Of a DNA stretch of 64,000 nucleotides, positions 1 to 8,390 are shown piece after piece. Below the pieces are notes generated by a model. The model saw nothing but the letters and a program-made list of their open reading frames with translations. It did not search any database and was not told the origin of the DNA. Position 1 is the first letter of the stretch. Every line of letters starts with the position of its first letter. The stretch covers positions 1 to 64,000 of the forward strand of contig JAFXBF010000009.1 in NCBI GenBank assembly GCA_017516745.1. Direction: 5' to 3'. The stretch comes from Clostridia bacterium. Lineage in GTDB: Bacteria > Bacillota > Clostridia > Oscillospirales > Acutalibacteraceae. The position numbers and the translations under genes are program-made.

Positions 1-107
1 ACACAGACCCGTTTACGGGTAAGTAAGTAACAAACCTTTGCGGTTGGTAGTCGTAGGGTGCGCCTCCAGGCGTTGCCAGTATAGGAAGGGCTTTGCCCGC
101 ATATGAA

Positions 108-140
108 GAACCCCCGGCTAAGCCGGGGGGTTCCTATTTA
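108..140 (+). terminator. strong GC-rich hairpin, terminator-like
   Basis: CCCCCGGC and GCCGGGGG pair across a TAA loop (about 111-129) with GAA/TTC extending the stem. The U tract after it is weak (TTCCTATTTA). It probably ends a transcript entering from the left edge; bases 1-107 contain no gene that I recognise. Confidence 0.5.
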
Positions 141-365
141 TCCAAGCCTCAGGCTTGGCATATTATCACCGTATGAAATGCGGTGTATATCATCAAAAAT
201 CAGACTGCGGTCTGCTTTTTGCATCTCATCACGCATCAGCGTGTATCTTACTGCGGCTTGATGATATGCAACACTTCGTGTTGATGATATTCCGCAACAA
301 GTTGCGGATGATATACAAGGCTTCGCCTTGATTTTTTATGCTTCATATCGCTTAAGAGAAATATC
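141..365. repeat. array of short hairpins joined by ATGATAT-like spacers (array 1)
   Basis: At least six short perfect stems follow one another: CCAAGCC/GGCTTGG, CAGAC/GTCTG, CACGC/GCGTG, CAACAC/GTGTTG, CCGCAAC/GTTGCGG and CAAGGC/GCCTTG. Loops are short, often TTC or AA. Stem sequences differ, but the joints repeat a TGATGATAT or TATATCATC motif. The same design recurs at 54,958-55,150, where CATATCGCTTAAG and ATATCATTT are also shared. I see no coding potential. Confidence 0.7.
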
Positions 366-382
366 ATTTCAACAGCTTTCCC

Positions 383-411
383 TTGACAAACCGTAAAAAC
401 CGCAGTATAAT
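383..411 (+). promoter_or_regulatory. sigma-A promoter of thiT
   Basis: TTGACA at 383-388 and TATAAT at 406-411 are separated by exactly 17 bp and lie just upstream of the TPP riboswitch. Confidence 0.85.
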
Positions 412-429
412 CCACTCAACAATTGAAAA

Positions 430-522
430 TATCAGATGGGGTGCTGATGTTATCGGCTGAGAGTCGGGCTATTGAGCTCGTGACCCTTGAACCTGATCCG
501 GGTAATGCCGGCGTAGGAATTT
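430..522 (+). ncRNA. TPP riboswitch (THI element)
   Basis: The core thi-box elements are present in order: GGGGTGC near 438, GGCTGAGA near 455, ACCCTTGAACCTGATC from 483, and GGGTAATGCCGGCGTAGGAA ending at 519. Thiamine pyrophosphate binding in this family stabilises the aptamer. Here a terminator follows at 541-575, so thiT is probably controlled by premature termination when TPP is plentiful. Confidence 0.95.
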
Positions 523-540
523 TAAAAGTTGCAATGTTTT

Positions 541-575
541 AACGCCAACAGGAGAAATTCCTCTTGGCGTTTTTC
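541..575 (+). terminator. riboswitch expression-platform terminator
   Basis: AACGCCAA pairs with TTGGCGTT, the stem is extended by AGGA/TCCT, and TTTTTCT follows. It lies between the TPP aptamer and thiT. Confidence 0.9.
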
Positions 576-637
576 TCTTGTGGGCACCTGTATTAAGGCA
601 GAGCTGCCCGGCAGTTTTTTATAGGAGCGTGTTTTTA

Positions 638-1294
638 ATGCAAAAAACCGTGCTCGCACGAACAGAAAAGACAAAACGCCTTGCATTAAGCGGAATACTT
701 ATCGCAATGGCAACCGTTCTCTCGTTTATCAAGGTGTTCGAGTGGCCGTTTGGCGGAAGCATCACCGCCGCATCCATGCTGCCGCTTGCGATGCTCGGCT
801 ACACCTACGGGGTAAAGTGGGGTCTTGCCGTCGGCCTTCTTCATGGCGTAATTCAGGCTATCACGGGCGCCACAATGTCCTCTGCTTTTGCAGGTCAGAC
901 TCCCGGTGCGGTTGCTGCAATATGTATGATTGATTACTTTATCGCCTTTTCCGTAATCGGTCTTTCGGGTATGTTCAAGGGCAAAATCAAAAACCACTCG
1001 GTAGGCTTTGCGCTGGGTACTGCCGTTGCTGTTTTCCTGCGCTATGTCTGCCACGTTGCCTCGGGCTATATTTTCTTCAAGTCCTATGCCGATTGGTTTT
1101 TCGGCGAGGTTATGGTGAACGGTTTTTCCGCAATGCTGATGGAAAAATGCTCACCCAATCTGTTGGGCTTAATCTATTCCGTTATCTATAACGCCGCTTA
1201 TATGATGCCCGAGCTTGCAATTACAACCGTTTGTGCTGTGCTGCTGATTACTCTTGTTCCGCCCGTAAAGCGTGAAATGATAAAAACGAGATAA
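638..1294 (+). CDS. thiT: thiamine ECF transporter substrate-binding subunit ThiT
   Basis: This 218-residue membrane protein should be the S component that binds thiamine and works with a shared energy-coupling EcfA/A'/T module encoded elsewhere. About six hydrophobic segments are visible. The ThiT-like features EWPFGGS (near residue 35) and the C-terminal IYNAAYMMPE are present. I chose the ATG at 638, preceded by ATAGGAGCG; the longer open frame from 578 starts inside the terminator region. The TPP riboswitch upstream independently supports the assignment. Confidence 0.93.
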   Translation: MQKTVLARTEKTKRLALSGILIAMATVLSFIKVFEWPFGGSITAASMLPLAMLGYTYGVKWGLAVGLLHGVIQAITGATMSSAFAGQTPGAVAAICMIDYFIAFSVIGLSGMFKGKIKNHSVGFALGTAVAVFLRYVCHVASGYIFFKSYADWFFGEVMVNGFSAMLMEKCSPNLLGLIYSVIYNAAYMMPELAITTVCAVLLITLVPPVKREMIKTR

Positions 1295-1401
1295 TTTGAA
1301 ATGATAAATTTTTATAGACAAAGTAGGTTTCTTGTGATATACTAACAATGTTTATTTATAATCGGAAGGAGTGCGGCGTAAAAAAGCCGCAGAAAGATAC
1401 C

Positions 1402-2322
1402 ATGCTTGATATCAAAGAAGCTCTTGCTAAAATACATTCCGCCCTTGCTCTTACAATGAAGGAGGCAGGCTTTACCGCCGTTATTCCCGAGGGAGTAGAA
1501 AAGGGCGAAGCACCCATTGCCACGGGCGACAACGGCGTAGGCTACAGAATCGAATACAAGTCAGAGGCTGCAGGTCTCAGGCTCGATTATTTTGACACAA
1601 AACTCAATTTCTCAATTTCAACCGAGGTTGACGGTGACGGTCAGTTTATCAACTACGACCTTGTTTCCGTTTCTCTTCTTGACCCCGAAACGTCTGACCA
1701 GAGCGATATCAACTATATCTCGGGTGAGGTTTCGGACACCGTTATGGCGAAATTCTGCAAGCCCGACCCTGCAACCCAGAAGGTCAAGGCGCCCAAGACG
1801 GTTTCCAAGGCTGCCGCAAGAAGCGGTGCGGTTTATTACGATTCAAACACACTTGCAAGTCGCCTGACTTCTTCTCTCTACCCCGAGTACAGAGCGCAGT
1901 ATAACGACAACATCAACCGCTACGGCGAGTTTCTTCCCGAAGAATTCTTCGCAGGTGGCTGTGCAGATGCAGTTATTGCAACAATCAGGCAGAATGACCC
2001 TGCAAAGATGAAGAAGCTTTTCAATCTCCTCAACGAGATTTATCTTGACGCCACTAACGAAACACAGAGCCTTATCGTTGTTTCAATTCTCGGCAAGATG
2101 GATAACGACCAGACACTTCTTGCAAACTGTGTTGACTATATGTGCGACGATTTGCTCAAGCCAACAATCCGTGTGAACAAATTCTTTGCAACGGGCGCAG
2201 GCAAAACAGCCAAGCAGAAGCTTGCAAATCCCCCTGCATACAAGCCCAAAAAGGCAAAGCGCCCGAGCATGACAGAGCGCATGCTCAGCGCACAGCAGAA
2301 TCAGCAGCAGGGAAGAAAATAA
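1402..2322 (+). CDS. conserved-looking protein of unknown function
   Basis: A 306-residue soluble protein that I do not recognise. The N-terminal half (about residues 1-130) is acidic with alternating beta-type segments. The middle looks helical (about 155-265). The C-terminus is basic and low-complexity, rich in K, P and Q, ending QQNQQQGRK. No signal peptide or membrane segment is visible. The start is uncertain: an ATG at 1348 precedes the only good Shine-Dalgarno sequence (GGAAGGAG, 1363-1370), while the ATG at 1402 lies after a GCGGC/GCCGC hairpin (1373-1390) that would bring the two together. A strong terminator follows directly. Confidence 0.7.
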   Translation: MLDIKEALAKIHSALALTMKEAGFTAVIPEGVEKGEAPIATGDNGVGYRIEYKSEAAGLRLDYFDTKLNFSISTEVDGDGQFINYDLVSVSLLDPETSDQSDINYISGEVSDTVMAKFCKPDPATQKVKAPKTVSKAAARSGAVYYDSNTLASRLTSSLYPEYRAQYNDNINRYGEFLPEEFFAGGCADAVIATIRQNDPAKMKKLFNLLNEIYLDATNETQSLIVVSILGKMDNDQTLLANCVDYMCDDLLKPTIRVNKFFATGAGKTAKQKLANPPAYKPKKAKRPSMTERMLSAQQNQQQGRK

Positions 2323-2323
2323 C

Positions 2324-2363
2324 AAAAAAGCTTATGAGTTCAAAAAACTCATAAGCTTTTTTA
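2324..2363 (+). terminator. Rho-independent terminator
   Basis: AAAAAAGCTTATGAGTT pairs with AACTCATAAGCTTTTTT immediately after the stop codon of the preceding gene. A-rich and T-rich flanks make it usable in both directions. Confidence 0.9.
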
Positions 2364-2480
2364 ATGCAAAATGCAAAGTTGAAAATGCAAAATTAAGGGT
2401 CGCTTCGCTCCGATTATAATAAAATCGGGTGAGGGCGAAGCCCTCCCACAATTTTGCACTTTGCACTTTGCATTCTGCAC
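2364..2480. repeat. intergenic inverted-repeat element, TGCAAAATGCAAAG type
   Basis: The left end carries tandem ATGCAAA/GCAAAATT words and the right end carries their complement (ATTTTGCACTTTGCAC and so on). Smaller hairpins lie inside, such as GGTCGCTTCGCTCC and GAGGGCGAAGCCCTC. A related half-copy lies at about 60,909-60,985. There is no coding content. Confidence 0.6.
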
Positions 2481-2485
2481 TTAAT

Positions 2486-3859
2486 TTATTTCCAGATAAA
2501 CCAGATAAGCAGATAGCCTGTTGTTACTGCGGCGAGGGTGAAGGGTACGCCGAATTTCATAAATGTTGTGCTCTTTACCTCGTAGCCCTCCTTGCGGAGA
2601 ATGCCGATACCTGCAATGTTTGCGCTTGCACCGATTGGTGTAAGGTTACCGCCGAGGGTTGCGCCACACAGCAGACCGTAGTAGAGGAGCTTGGGCTCAA
2701 TTCCGATATCAGCCGCAATAACGGGCATAATCGAAAGCATTGTTGCCGTGTAGGGAATGTTGTCGATAAATGCGGAAAGCAAAACGGACATCCATACGAT
2801 AATTGTGTAGATAACAAATACGGAGCCCGAGCCTAGCGAGGAAATAGCGTTGCCTATAACATCGATAACGCCTGCATTTTTGATACCGCCGATAACGACG
2901 AACAGACCTGCTAAAAGCACGATAGTGTAGTAGTCGATTTCTTTGATTGCGTTCTTGACTATAGCCTTGTTTTTCTTTACAAACAGCTCACGCAGAATAC
3001 CTATAACAAAGAAGGCTATGCAAAGAACACCGTTTGTGATGTCGGGCTTATAGAACTGACCGGGGGCTGCGGCATCCTTGTATGGAATGAACGAAACCGC
3101 AATAAGGGAAATAACCGTGCCGAGAAGAAGGAAGGTTGGGAATTTATCCTCAACAACAGTTCTGGAATTGAACTCAATCTTTGTCTTTTCCTTGCGGAAC
3201 ATAACCATAATAATGAGTGCGCTCACCAATGCGCCTGCTTCGACAACCCAGAACATACCTGCCTTGCCGCTGTCAACAAAGAAGTCGGAAAAGTCGAGGT
3301 TTGCCTGCTTTGCAAGCAGGATTGATGTCGTGTCGCCGACAAGGGTTGCAGCGCCCTGAAGGTTAGAAGAAACCGCAATACATATAATAGACGGGACAGG
3401 GGAGATGTTGAGCTTTTTGCAAAAGGCAAGGGCAACGGGCGCTATCATAAGCACGGTTGCAACGTTATCGACAAAGGCGGAAACAATGCCGGCGAAAAGT
3501 GAAAGCGCAACAACTGTCCACATTATATTGGGCATACGGGAAATAAGCACGTCGGACATAAGCTGCGGCATCTTGCTTTCGATGAACAGGTAAACGGTGC
3601 CCATTGTACCTGCTATCATCATAATAACGTTCCAGTCGATTTCGCCGAGTGCTTCGGCAAAGCCGTAGGAATAGCTGCCGTTGGCAAGGGTAAAAAAGCC
3701 TTCGCCGAACAAATCGGGTGAAACGGATGCGATAATGCCCAGCGCAACAAAAATAATTGCCGAGCCGACGGTGATGTAGGGTCTGATTTTCTGAAATGCC
3801 AGCATAAGCAGATAGGTGATGGCAAAGAGAATCAGAGCGGTAGTGGTGACAGGACTCAT
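2486..3859 (-). CDS. ArsB/NhaD-superfamily ion permease
   Basis: A 457-residue polytopic membrane protein with about eleven hydrophobic segments. It has the two-fold repeat typical of the ArsB/NhaD (CitMHS-like) superfamily, including paired segments with SAFVDNVATV in the first half and SAFIDNIPYT in the second. The family moves anions or exchanges Na+/H+; the substrate cannot be read from sequence alone. I start at the ATG at 3859, preceded by AGGGAGAG; the longer frame to 3940 runs into the leader terminator. It is monocistronic behind a 190-nt structured leader that suggests ligand-controlled attenuation. Confidence 0.85.
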   Translation of the reverse strand: MSPVTTTALILFAITYLLMLAFQKIRPYITVGSAIIFVALGIIASVSPDLFGEGFFTLANGSYSYGFAEALGEIDWNVIMMIAGTMGTVYLFIESKMPQLMSDVLISRMPNIMWTVVALSLFAGIVSAFVDNVATVLMIAPVALAFCKKLNISPVPSIICIAVSSNLQGAATLVGDTTSILLAKQANLDFSDFFVDSGKAGMFWVVEAGALVSALIIMVMFRKEKTKIEFNSRTVVEDKFPTFLLLGTVISLIAVSFIPYKDAAAPGQFYKPDITNGVLCIAFFVIGILRELFVKKNKAIVKNAIKEIDYYTIVLLAGLFVVIGGIKNAGVIDVIGNAISSLGSGSVFVIYTIIVWMSVLLSAFIDNIPYTATMLSIMPVIAADIGIEPKLLYYGLLCGATLGGNLTPIGASANIAGIGILRKEGYEVKSTTFMKFGVPFTLAAVTTGYLLIWFIWK

Positions 3860-3894
3860 AACAATCTCTCCCTGAAAAAATTTTTTCGGCGGAA

Positions 3895-3931
3895 AACAAA
3901 AAGCAGAACCCACTTTAAAAGCGGATTCTGC
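3895..3931 (-). terminator. attenuator terminator in permease leader
   Basis: On the minus strand GCAGAATCCGC pairs with GTGGGTTCTGC, followed by TTTTTG. It lies between promoter and start codon, so it can only act as a conditional terminator. Confidence 0.85.
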
Positions 3932-4058
3932 CGAAAACACAGATTAACAGCGGTATGAAAAAATACCGCACAGAATATATCCGTATTCCGCAACCCACAA
4001 CAAATAGAATAAATTTTTATTCTATGACAGACTCCACCGCTTATTTTGGGCTGCGGTT
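3932..4058 (-). ncRNA. structured 5' leader of permease gene, candidate riboswitch of unassigned class
   Basis: Reading the minus strand from the predicted start, CCGCAGCCCA (4058-4047 region) pairs with TGGGTTGCGG (3997-3988), closing a domain. The domain contains AAGCGGTGGAGTCTGTC and an AGAATAAA/TTTATTCT hairpin. After it comes GCGGTAT/ATACCGC and then the attenuator terminator. CGGAT and TCTG words between the domains could pair with the 5' half of the terminator. It does not match the TPP, SAM, purine, lysine, T-box, fluoride or cobalamin consensus that I know. A Na+ or Li+ riboswitch is a natural hypothesis given the gene, but I cannot confirm it. Confidence 0.6.
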
Positions 4059-4060
4059 AG

Positions 4061-4089
4061 ATTATACTCAAATATATTCTCTTTGTCAA
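4061..4089 (-). promoter_or_regulatory. sigma-A promoter of permease gene
   Basis: On the minus strand TTGACA (4089-4084) and TATAAT (4066-4061) are 17 bp apart. It begins only 6 bp past the stop codon of the upstream gene. Confidence 0.9.
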
Positions 4090-4095
4090 TAGTAC

Positions 4096-4938
4096 TTATT
4101 TCTTAAGTGCAATGAACGCTGCACAGTTCGGGCCGCAGTGGGAAACTATGGTGCAGCCTGCCTTCATTATAAGCACTTCTTTGAATTTGCCGCTGCTTCT
4201 TACAATCTCTGCGAGTGCTTGAGCCTGTGCTTCGTCCATAGGGGAATATGTGAACAGCGCAAGCTCGTCGTCGTATTCTGCGGATGCCATACGCTCTTCT
4301 ACATACTGTGCCTGCACCTTTTCAATCTTGCCTCTGTACTTTTTGCACATTGAAAGCGTGCCGTCACGCATTTCAAGGCTCGGACGGATGCCGAGAATGT
4401 TTGCGCCGAGTGCCGTAACTGCGGAGCATCTGCCGCCCTTTGCAAGAAACTCGAGGTTGTCGAGCACGAAGCTTGTATCAACCTTTTCGGTAAGCGCTTC
4501 GACATTCTTTGCAATTTCTTCGGCGGACATACCGCTTTGAGCCATTTTAACAGCCTTGTTGATAAGAAGTACAATACCCGTTGTAAGGTGCTTGCTGTCC
4601 ACAACATAAACATTGTCAAAATCGCCTGCGGCTATCATTGCGTTGCGGCAGCTTGAGGATATGCCTGAGCTTAACGCAATGTGAACAACGCTGTCGCCGT
4701 CTTTTGTGAGATTTGCAAAAAAGTCCTCATATTCGCCTACGGGAATTGCCGAGGTCGAGGGCAGAGCCTTTGTTGCCTTGTAGTTTTCCACAATTTCTTC
4801 GGGCGTAACGTTAACGCCGTCGAGTCTGTCCTCACCGTTTAAGATAACGTGAAGCGGAATAACCGCAACGCCCCATTTTTCGGCAAGTACAGCGCCGATA
4901 TCGGAGGGGCTGTCCGTTGAAATAATAACTTTGCTCAT
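4096..4938 (-). CDS. DegV family fatty-acid-binding protein
   Basis: A 280-residue cytosolic protein of normal DegV length. It begins KVIISTDSPSDIG, the DegV phosphate/lipid-binding start, and contains VHIALSSGISSSCRNA and VDSKHLTTG, the two conserved fatty-acid-carboxylate loops. Family members such as FakB present fatty acids to a FakA kinase; no fakA is in the window. The ATG at 4938 follows GGAAGAAG; an open frame upstream to 5118 covers the fba terminator and is not used. It lies 100 bp downstream of fba, after fba's terminator. Confidence 0.9.
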   Translation of the reverse strand: MSKVIISTDSPSDIGAVLAEKWGVAVIPLHVILNGEDRLDGVNVTPEEIVENYKATKALPSTSAIPVGEYEDFFANLTKDGDSVVHIALSSGISSSCRNAMIAAGDFDNVYVVDSKHLTTGIVLLINKAVKMAQSGMSAEEIAKNVEALTEKVDTSFVLDNLEFLAKGGRCSAVTALGANILGIRPSLEMRDGTLSMCKKYRGKIEKVQAQYVEERMASAEYDDELALFTYSPMDEAQAQALAEIVRSSGKFKEVLIMKAGCTIVSHCGPNCAAFIALKK

Positions 4939-4985
4939 TTTTCTTCTTCCTTTATTTTTTACAGATATTTTATGCCTCTGTTCTT

Positions 4986-5020
4986 TAAAAAATGCGAGCG
5001 ACATTTTGCTGCCGCTCGCA
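4986..5020 (-). terminator. terminator of fba
   Basis: On the minus strand GCGAGCGGCA pairs with TGTCGCTCGC, followed by ATTTTTT. Confidence 0.9.
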
Positions 5021-5038
5021 ATATTTGTTTTATATAGT

Positions 5039-5974
5039 TCAGGCTTTGCCTGCGCAGCCGAGAACAGTCTGAATCTTGTGCTCAACCATACCCTGGATAG
5101 CAGCACGAGCGGGAGCAAGGTACTGTCTGGGGTCGAAGTGAGTGGGATTCTCTGCCATGTACTGGCGGATAGCAGCTGTCATTGCAAGACGAAGGTCGGA
5201 GTCAATGTTAATCTTACATACTGCCATTGTTGCGGACTGACGGAGCATTTCTTCGGGGATACCGATAGCATCGTCAAGTGCACCGCCGAACTTGTTGATG
5301 ATTTCAACAAACTCGGGAACAACGGAGCTTGCACCGTGGAGAACGATGGGGAAGTTGGGAAGACGCTTGCCGACTTCTTCAAGAATGTCGAAACGGAGCT
5401 GGGGCTTCTGGCCGGGCTTGAACTTGTATGCGCCGTGGCTTGTGCCGATAGCGATAGCAAGTGAGTCAACGCCTGTTCTCTCAACGAAATCCTGAACCTG
5501 CTCGGGCTTTGTGAAGGAAGCGTCCTCAGCGCTTACGTTGACATCGTCCTCGATGCCTGCAAGCTGGCCGAGCTCACCCTCAACAACAACGCCGTGAGCG
5601 TGTGCGTACTCAACAACCTTCTTTGTAAGAGCAACGTTCTCTTCGTAGGGGAAGTGTGAGCCGTCAATCATAACTGATGTGAAGCCGCCGTCAATGCAGC
5701 TCTTGCAGGTTTCGAAATCGGGGCCGTGGTCAAGGTGGAGAGCAATCGGAAGACCGGAAGTCTCGCTTGCTGCCTCAACAAGCTTAACAAGGTAAGCGTG
5801 GTTAGCGTACTTGCGTGCGCCTGCGGAAACCTGGAGAATAAGGGGAGCGTTGAGCTTTTCGCCTGCCTGAACGATACCCTGGATGATTTCCATGTTGTTA
5901 ACGTTGAAAGCACCTACAGCGTAGCCGCCCTTGTAAGCGTCTTCAAACATTTTCTTTGTTGTAACAAGTGCCAT
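5039..5974 (-). CDS. fba: class II fructose-bisphosphate aldolase
   Basis: A 311-residue TIM-barrel zinc enzyme that cleaves fructose 1,6-bisphosphate to DHAP and glyceraldehyde 3-phosphate in glycolysis. The metal and catalytic motif HLDHG is at about residues 80-84, EGELG and HGASSV follow, and the C-terminal AFNVNN/KINIDSD features of the short class II subgroup are present. It has its own promoter, a good ribosome site (GGAGTGAATATCC) and a strong terminator, so it appears monocistronic and highly expressed. Confidence 0.97.
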   Translation of the reverse strand: MALVTTKKMFEDAYKGGYAVGAFNVNNMEIIQGIVQAGEKLNAPLILQVSAGARKYANHAYLVKLVEAASETSGLPIALHLDHGPDFETCKSCIDGGFTSVMIDGSHFPYEENVALTKKVVEYAHAHGVVVEGELGQLAGIEDDVNVSAEDASFTKPEQVQDFVERTGVDSLAIAIGTSHGAYKFKPGQKPQLRFDILEEVGKRLPNFPIVLHGASSVVPEFVEIINKFGGALDDAIGIPEEMLRQSATMAVCKINIDSDLRLAMTAAIRQYMAENPTHFDPRQYLAPARAAIQGMVEHKIQTVLGCAGKA

Positions 5975-6013
5975 TGGATATTCACTCCTGTTATTTTATT
6001 TTTTATCGCTAAC

Positions 6014-6042
6014 ATTATACACTAAACATTCTGCGGTGTCAA
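6014..6042 (-). promoter_or_regulatory. sigma-A promoter of fba
   Basis: On the minus strand TTGACA (6042-6037) and TATAAT (6019-6014) are spaced by 17 bp, upstream of the fba ribosome binding site. Confidence 0.9.
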
Positions 6043-6177
6043 TCAAAAGAATATACCAAGGTATAATATTTGTGAAAAGAGAATATATATTTTAAGTTAT
6101 CGCTGCAGTATAGGTTGATTATCGCAATTTATAATGATATAATTATTAAAAAATAATAATGCCAAAGGGGAATTATT

Positions 6178-7440
6178 ATGAACATTGCTCCGTTCTTTAT
6201 GTCGGTTCTTATTGCTTACGGAACTCTTGTGTCCTTCGTTGTTCATCCTCAGGCACCCGAGGATACGGGCGAATTTACTCCGGTTTTGCGCTTCTTAATC
6301 ACAAGCGACTCGCACATCACCACAATAGGCGACGTGCAGACAACCCGCCTTGAAAAAATGATAAAGATGGGTAACAAAATTGCCGCCAAAGACAAGGAGT
6401 ACAACAAGCTCGATGCCGTTCTTATCGCAGGCGATGTTACCGATATGGGCACAAAGATTGCCTTCGGCAGTATCAAGGCTGCCGTGAAGCCCGTGCTTAA
6501 AAATGACACGCAGTTCCTTGCCACAATCTCCACCTCTCACGACGACCGCACTATAGGCAAGTCGTCGCTTGAACTTTACAAGAACATAATGGGTCAGGAA
6601 ACGGACTTTCACCGTGTAATCAACGGCTTCCACTTCATCGGCGTTTCTGCTTCGCTTACCGAGGGTGAGCACTATAGCGAATACCAGAAGCAGTGGCTTG
6701 TCGAACAGCTTGATGCCGCCGTTGCCGACGACCCGACCAAGCCGATATTTGTCCTTCAGCACGAGCATATTTCAAACACCGTTTACGGCAGCTCGGATTT
6801 TGAGGGCTGGGGTATGCCCGATTTTGCGGATATTCTCAAAAATTATCCTCAGGTTGTCGATTTTTCGGGACACTCACATTACCCGATTAATGACCCCCGT
6901 TCAATATGGCAGGGTGAATACACCGCAGTGGGCACAGGCGGTCTGTACTACACCGAGCTCACGGTTGATGATATCAAAACAGTTCACCCCAAGGGTTACC
7001 GCTTTGTTTCCACCTTCTGGGTTGTTGAGGTTGATGCAAACAACCGTATCCGCCTGAGGGCTGCCGACCTTCTTTCGCAGGAATATCTTTGCGAATACAC
7101 TCTGGAAGGTCCGCTTGACCGCAGCTACACACCCGACAGCAGAATTGCTTGTGCAAAACCGCCTGCTTTCGCAGAGGGTACAAAGCTCAAGATGACAAAC
7201 AGCAAGGCAACATTTGCCGCCGCAGAAAGTGCCGACGGTATGCCGATATTTATTTACCGTGCCTTTGCAGTTGATGCCGAGGGTAACAGAACACCCGTTG
7301 GCAAAACCGTGGCACAGTATTACAAATACAAGGTGCCCGGAAAGGTTACGATAAAGCTCGAAAACCTGCCCGAAGGCGAGTATACACTCGAGGTTGTTGC
7401 GGAAAACTGCTACGGTATGCAGTCCGCACCGCTTAAATAA
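6178..7440 (+). CDS. calcineurin-like metallophosphoesterase, probably exported
   Basis: A 420-residue protein with an N-terminal hydrophobic segment (about residues 3-24). Metallophosphoesterase motifs follow: ITSDSHI (D-x-H), IAGDVTDMG (GD), ISTSHDDR where GNH(D/E) is usual, HEHIS, and FSGHSHYPIND (GHxH). The Asn of GNHD is replaced by Ser, which is unusual. Residues after about 320 form a beta-rich C-terminal domain. It is followed after 34 bp by a GH16 gene with a similar N-terminus, so the pair may be co-expressed. The substrate is unknown. AAAGGGG upstream supports the start. Confidence 0.82.
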   Translation: MNIAPFFMSVLIAYGTLVSFVVHPQAPEDTGEFTPVLRFLITSDSHITTIGDVQTTRLEKMIKMGNKIAAKDKEYNKLDAVLIAGDVTDMGTKIAFGSIKAAVKPVLKNDTQFLATISTSHDDRTIGKSSLELYKNIMGQETDFHRVINGFHFIGVSASLTEGEHYSEYQKQWLVEQLDAAVADDPTKPIFVLQHEHISNTVYGSSDFEGWGMPDFADILKNYPQVVDFSGHSHYPINDPRSIWQGEYTAVGTGGLYYTELTVDDIKTVHPKGYRFVSTFWVVEVDANNRIRLRAADLLSQEYLCEYTLEGPLDRSYTPDSRIACAKPPAFAEGTKLKMTNSKATFAAAESADGMPIFIYRAFAVDAEGNRTPVGKTVAQYYKYKVPGKVTIKLENLPEGEYTLEVVAENCYGMQSAPLK

Positions 7441-7474
7441 GTTGAAAATAAATTATAAATAAGGAGAAATAAAA

Positions 7475-8335
7475 ATGTCAGCAATATTCGCAAAAATCAT
7501 CGCTTTTATCTGTTCAATTCTTATTACCATCTGTGTATCACTCGATATTCCCTGCTACCCTATGGGTCAGAAGTTGGATATGGACAAATTCGTTTCCACC
7601 TTTGAGGATGAATTTGAGGGTGAGCTTGACCGCAGCGTGTGGTCGGGACACTATCAGTGGGGCTCAACAACCGAGCCCAGAAGAGGCTGCTATTGGAACA
7701 AGTACCTTGCCTATACGGAAAACGGCAACCTTGTAATTCCCGTAACCTACCTTGAAGAAGGTATGGGCGGCAAGGGTGCAGGCTGGTATACCGCAGGTAT
7801 CGACACTGATTCCGATTCACCCAACAGCTTCAGCCAGAAGTTCGGCTACTTTGAGTGCCGCTGTATTCTGCCCAAGGGTGCCGATATCTGGAGTGCCTTC
7901 TGGCTTATGAACGACGGCGTTTATGAGGTAGGCAACGAGGGCAGAGACGGCACGGAAATCGACGTTTTCGAAAGCCTCTGCGGTGGCGATTTCTTGCCCA
8001 ACGCAGTTTCAAGTAACCTGCATTACGACGGCTACAACGACGCACACGAGGCTATGGGCGACGTAAAAATCCTGCTTAAAAACAACCCCTATGAGGAGTT
8101 CAACACCTACGGCGTAGAGTGGAACGAAAACGAGTATATCTTCTACATCAACGGCGTTGAAACCTTCCGCACTTCCTTTGGCGGCGTAAGTCAGAACGAG
8201 GAATATCTCATCCTCTCCGTTGAAATGAAGGGCGAAAACGGTATCCCCTCTGAAAGAGAAAACACCAAAGCGGACGATGCATTCTTTATTGTAGACTATG
8301 TAAAGGTTTATCAGTATAAGGATCTTGTTGAGTAA
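7475..8335 (+). CDS. GH16 family beta-glucanase
   Basis: A 286-residue protein with an N-terminal hydrophobic signal or anchor (about 5-24) and one GH16 jelly-roll domain. The catalytic motif EIDVFE lies at residues 161-166, with nucleophile and acid/base glutamates at 161 and 166. Upstream are FGYFECRCILPKGADIWSAF and downstream YGVEWNENEYIFYING, both characteristic of laminarinase/lichenase-type GH16. It likely cuts beta-1,3 or mixed-linkage glucans outside the cell. The ribosome site AAGGAG lies 9 bp before the ATG. Confidence 0.92.
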   Translation: MSAIFAKIIAFICSILITICVSLDIPCYPMGQKLDMDKFVSTFEDEFEGELDRSVWSGHYQWGSTTEPRRGCYWNKYLAYTENGNLVIPVTYLEEGMGGKGAGWYTAGIDTDSDSPNSFSQKFGYFECRCILPKGADIWSAFWLMNDGVYEVGNEGRDGTEIDVFESLCGGDFLPNAVSSNLHYDGYNDAHEAMGDVKILLKNNPYEEFNTYGVEWNENEYIFYINGVETFRTSFGGVSQNEEYLILSVEMKGENGIPSERENTKADDAFFIVDYVKVYQYKDLVE

Positions 8336-8390
8336 ATATTGTAAAATAATATGAAATGCGTTATAATAATGTCGAAAGGTGGTATAAGTT

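Noticed and set aside
578-637. Longer start for thiT at 578
   Set aside because: These codons lie in the riboswitch terminator region and lack a ribosome site; ATG 638 has ATAGGAG before it.
686-1054. 122-residue minus-strand frame inside thiT
   Set aside because: Shadow of the thiT reading frame, with unlikely composition and no site. The same applies to many antisense frames in fba, xylA, GH36, ABC-F and rny.
2429-2836. 135-residue plus-strand frame across the repeat and permease 3' end
   Set aside because: Covers an inverted repeat then reads antisense to the ArsB/NhaD gene; Cys-rich shadow.
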